This document shows positions 7,155 through 7,484 of a DNA stretch of 7,484 bases, in pieces. The position numbers and the translations under genes are program-made. The stretch's first letter is position 1, and every line of letters begins with the position of its first letter. A model generated the notes under the pieces. It searched no databases and was not told the origin of the DNA. It saw only the letters and a list, made by a program, of their open reading frames with translations. Source of the stretch: Gemmatimonadota bacterium (GTDB lineage Bacteria > Gemmatimonadota > Gemmatimonadetes > Gemmatimonadales > GWC2-71-9); assembly GCA_003220905.1 (NCBI GenBank), contig QHTS01000205.1, positions 1-7,484 on the forward strand. Direction: 5' to 3'.

Positions 7155-7484
7155 ATGCCCAATTCGATCGTGCAAGTCCGCGGGGTCTCGAAGTCCTATC
7201 GACGCGACAGCATGGCGATCCCCGTGCTGCGCGACATCTCACTGGAGGTTCCCGAGGGGGAGTTCCTAGGCCTGATGGGCCCCTCGGGGTCCGGGAAGAC
7301 CACGCTGCTCAACCTGATCGCGGGCATCGATCGGCCCGACGCGGGCAGCGTCTCGGTCGCGGGCACCGACGTCACGACGCTCAGCGAGTCGCAGCTCGCC
7401 CGCTGGCGGGCCACGCACATCGGCTTCGTGTTCCAGTTCTACAACTTGATCCCCGTGCTCACGGCCTTCGAGAACGTCGAGCTG
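7155..7484 (+). CDS. ABC transporter ATP-binding protein, MacB/LolD type, truncated by the window edge
   Basis: The first 110 residues are present and open to the last base. They contain the A-loop region (VSKSYRR, 11-17; Tyr15 stacks on adenine), Walker A GPSGSGKT at 42-49, and the Q-loop GFVFQFYNLIP with Q94. The segment FQFYNLIPVLTAFENVEL is characteristic of the LolD/MacB/FtsE-like class of ATPases, which power mechanotransmission-type exporters rather than importers. The signature LSGGQ, Walker B and H-loop lie beyond the window. It follows the adaptor gene with 8 bases between stop and start, as in macAB-like operons. Whether it is a stand-alone ATPase with a separate permease or a MacB fusion cannot be seen. 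The full gene would be about 225-250 codons if stand-alone. Confidence 0.93.
   Translation, partial: MPNSIVQVRGVSKSYRRDSMAIPVLRDISLEVPEGEFLGLMGPSGSGKTTLLNLIAGIDRPDAGSVSVAGTDVTTLSESQLARWRATHIGFVFQFYNLIPVLTAFENVEL

Noticed and set aside
5944..7242. 432-codon minus-strand frame opposite the adaptor
   Set aside because: His/Arg/Gly-rich antisense shadow. The plus-strand adaptor has full family architecture.

Overview
The window is a GC-rich bacterial chromosomal segment. The best lineage guess is Gemmatimonadota or a similar high-GC phylum. That guess rests on high G+C, a fragment of a tandem Ig-like repeat protein of the kind common in that phylum, and protein sequences resembling its members; no marker proves it.

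Layout, left to right. Positions 1-150 hold, on the minus strand, a piece of an Ig-like (beta-sandwich) repeat that loses its reading frame context to the right and has no start codon. A short stretch without a convincing gene follows, then a plus-strand tRNA with anticodon CAU (375-448), best read as elongator tRNA-Met. A strong GC hairpin separates it from a convergent minus-strand gene for a small outer-membrane beta-barrel protein (512-1135). After about 210 bases without a gene comes a minus-strand flavin-reductase-domain protein (1347-1958). It is transcribed divergently from the main plus-strand cassette tilS-hpt-ftsH (2040-5894). TilS makes lysidine in the CAU anticodon of tRNA-Ile2, Hpt salvages hypoxanthine/guanine, and FtsH is the membrane AAA+ zinc protease. 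The three genes overlap one another (44 nt and 1 nt), so they are probably co-transcribed and translationally coupled. The order matches the classic tilS-hpt-ftsH arrangement known from Bacillus and many other bacteria. After 64 bases a second plus-strand set begins: a membrane-fusion/periplasmic adaptor (5959-7146) and the start of an ABC ATPase of the MacB/LolD type (7155 to the window edge). These are probably the first two parts of a MacAB-like exporter whose permease lies beyond the window.

Regulatory picture. The divergent flavin-reductase and tilS genes each have a good -10 hexamer only 5-6 bases before the ATG and no usable Shine-Dalgarno, suggesting leaderless mRNAs. The beta-barrel gene and the ABC ATPase have recognisable Shine-Dalgarno sequences.

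I looked for an undescribed system and did not find one. Most of the window is housekeeping genes plus a standard exporter. The items most worth a second look are the paired leaderless promoters, the orphan Ig-like fragment, and the identity of the CAU tRNA.
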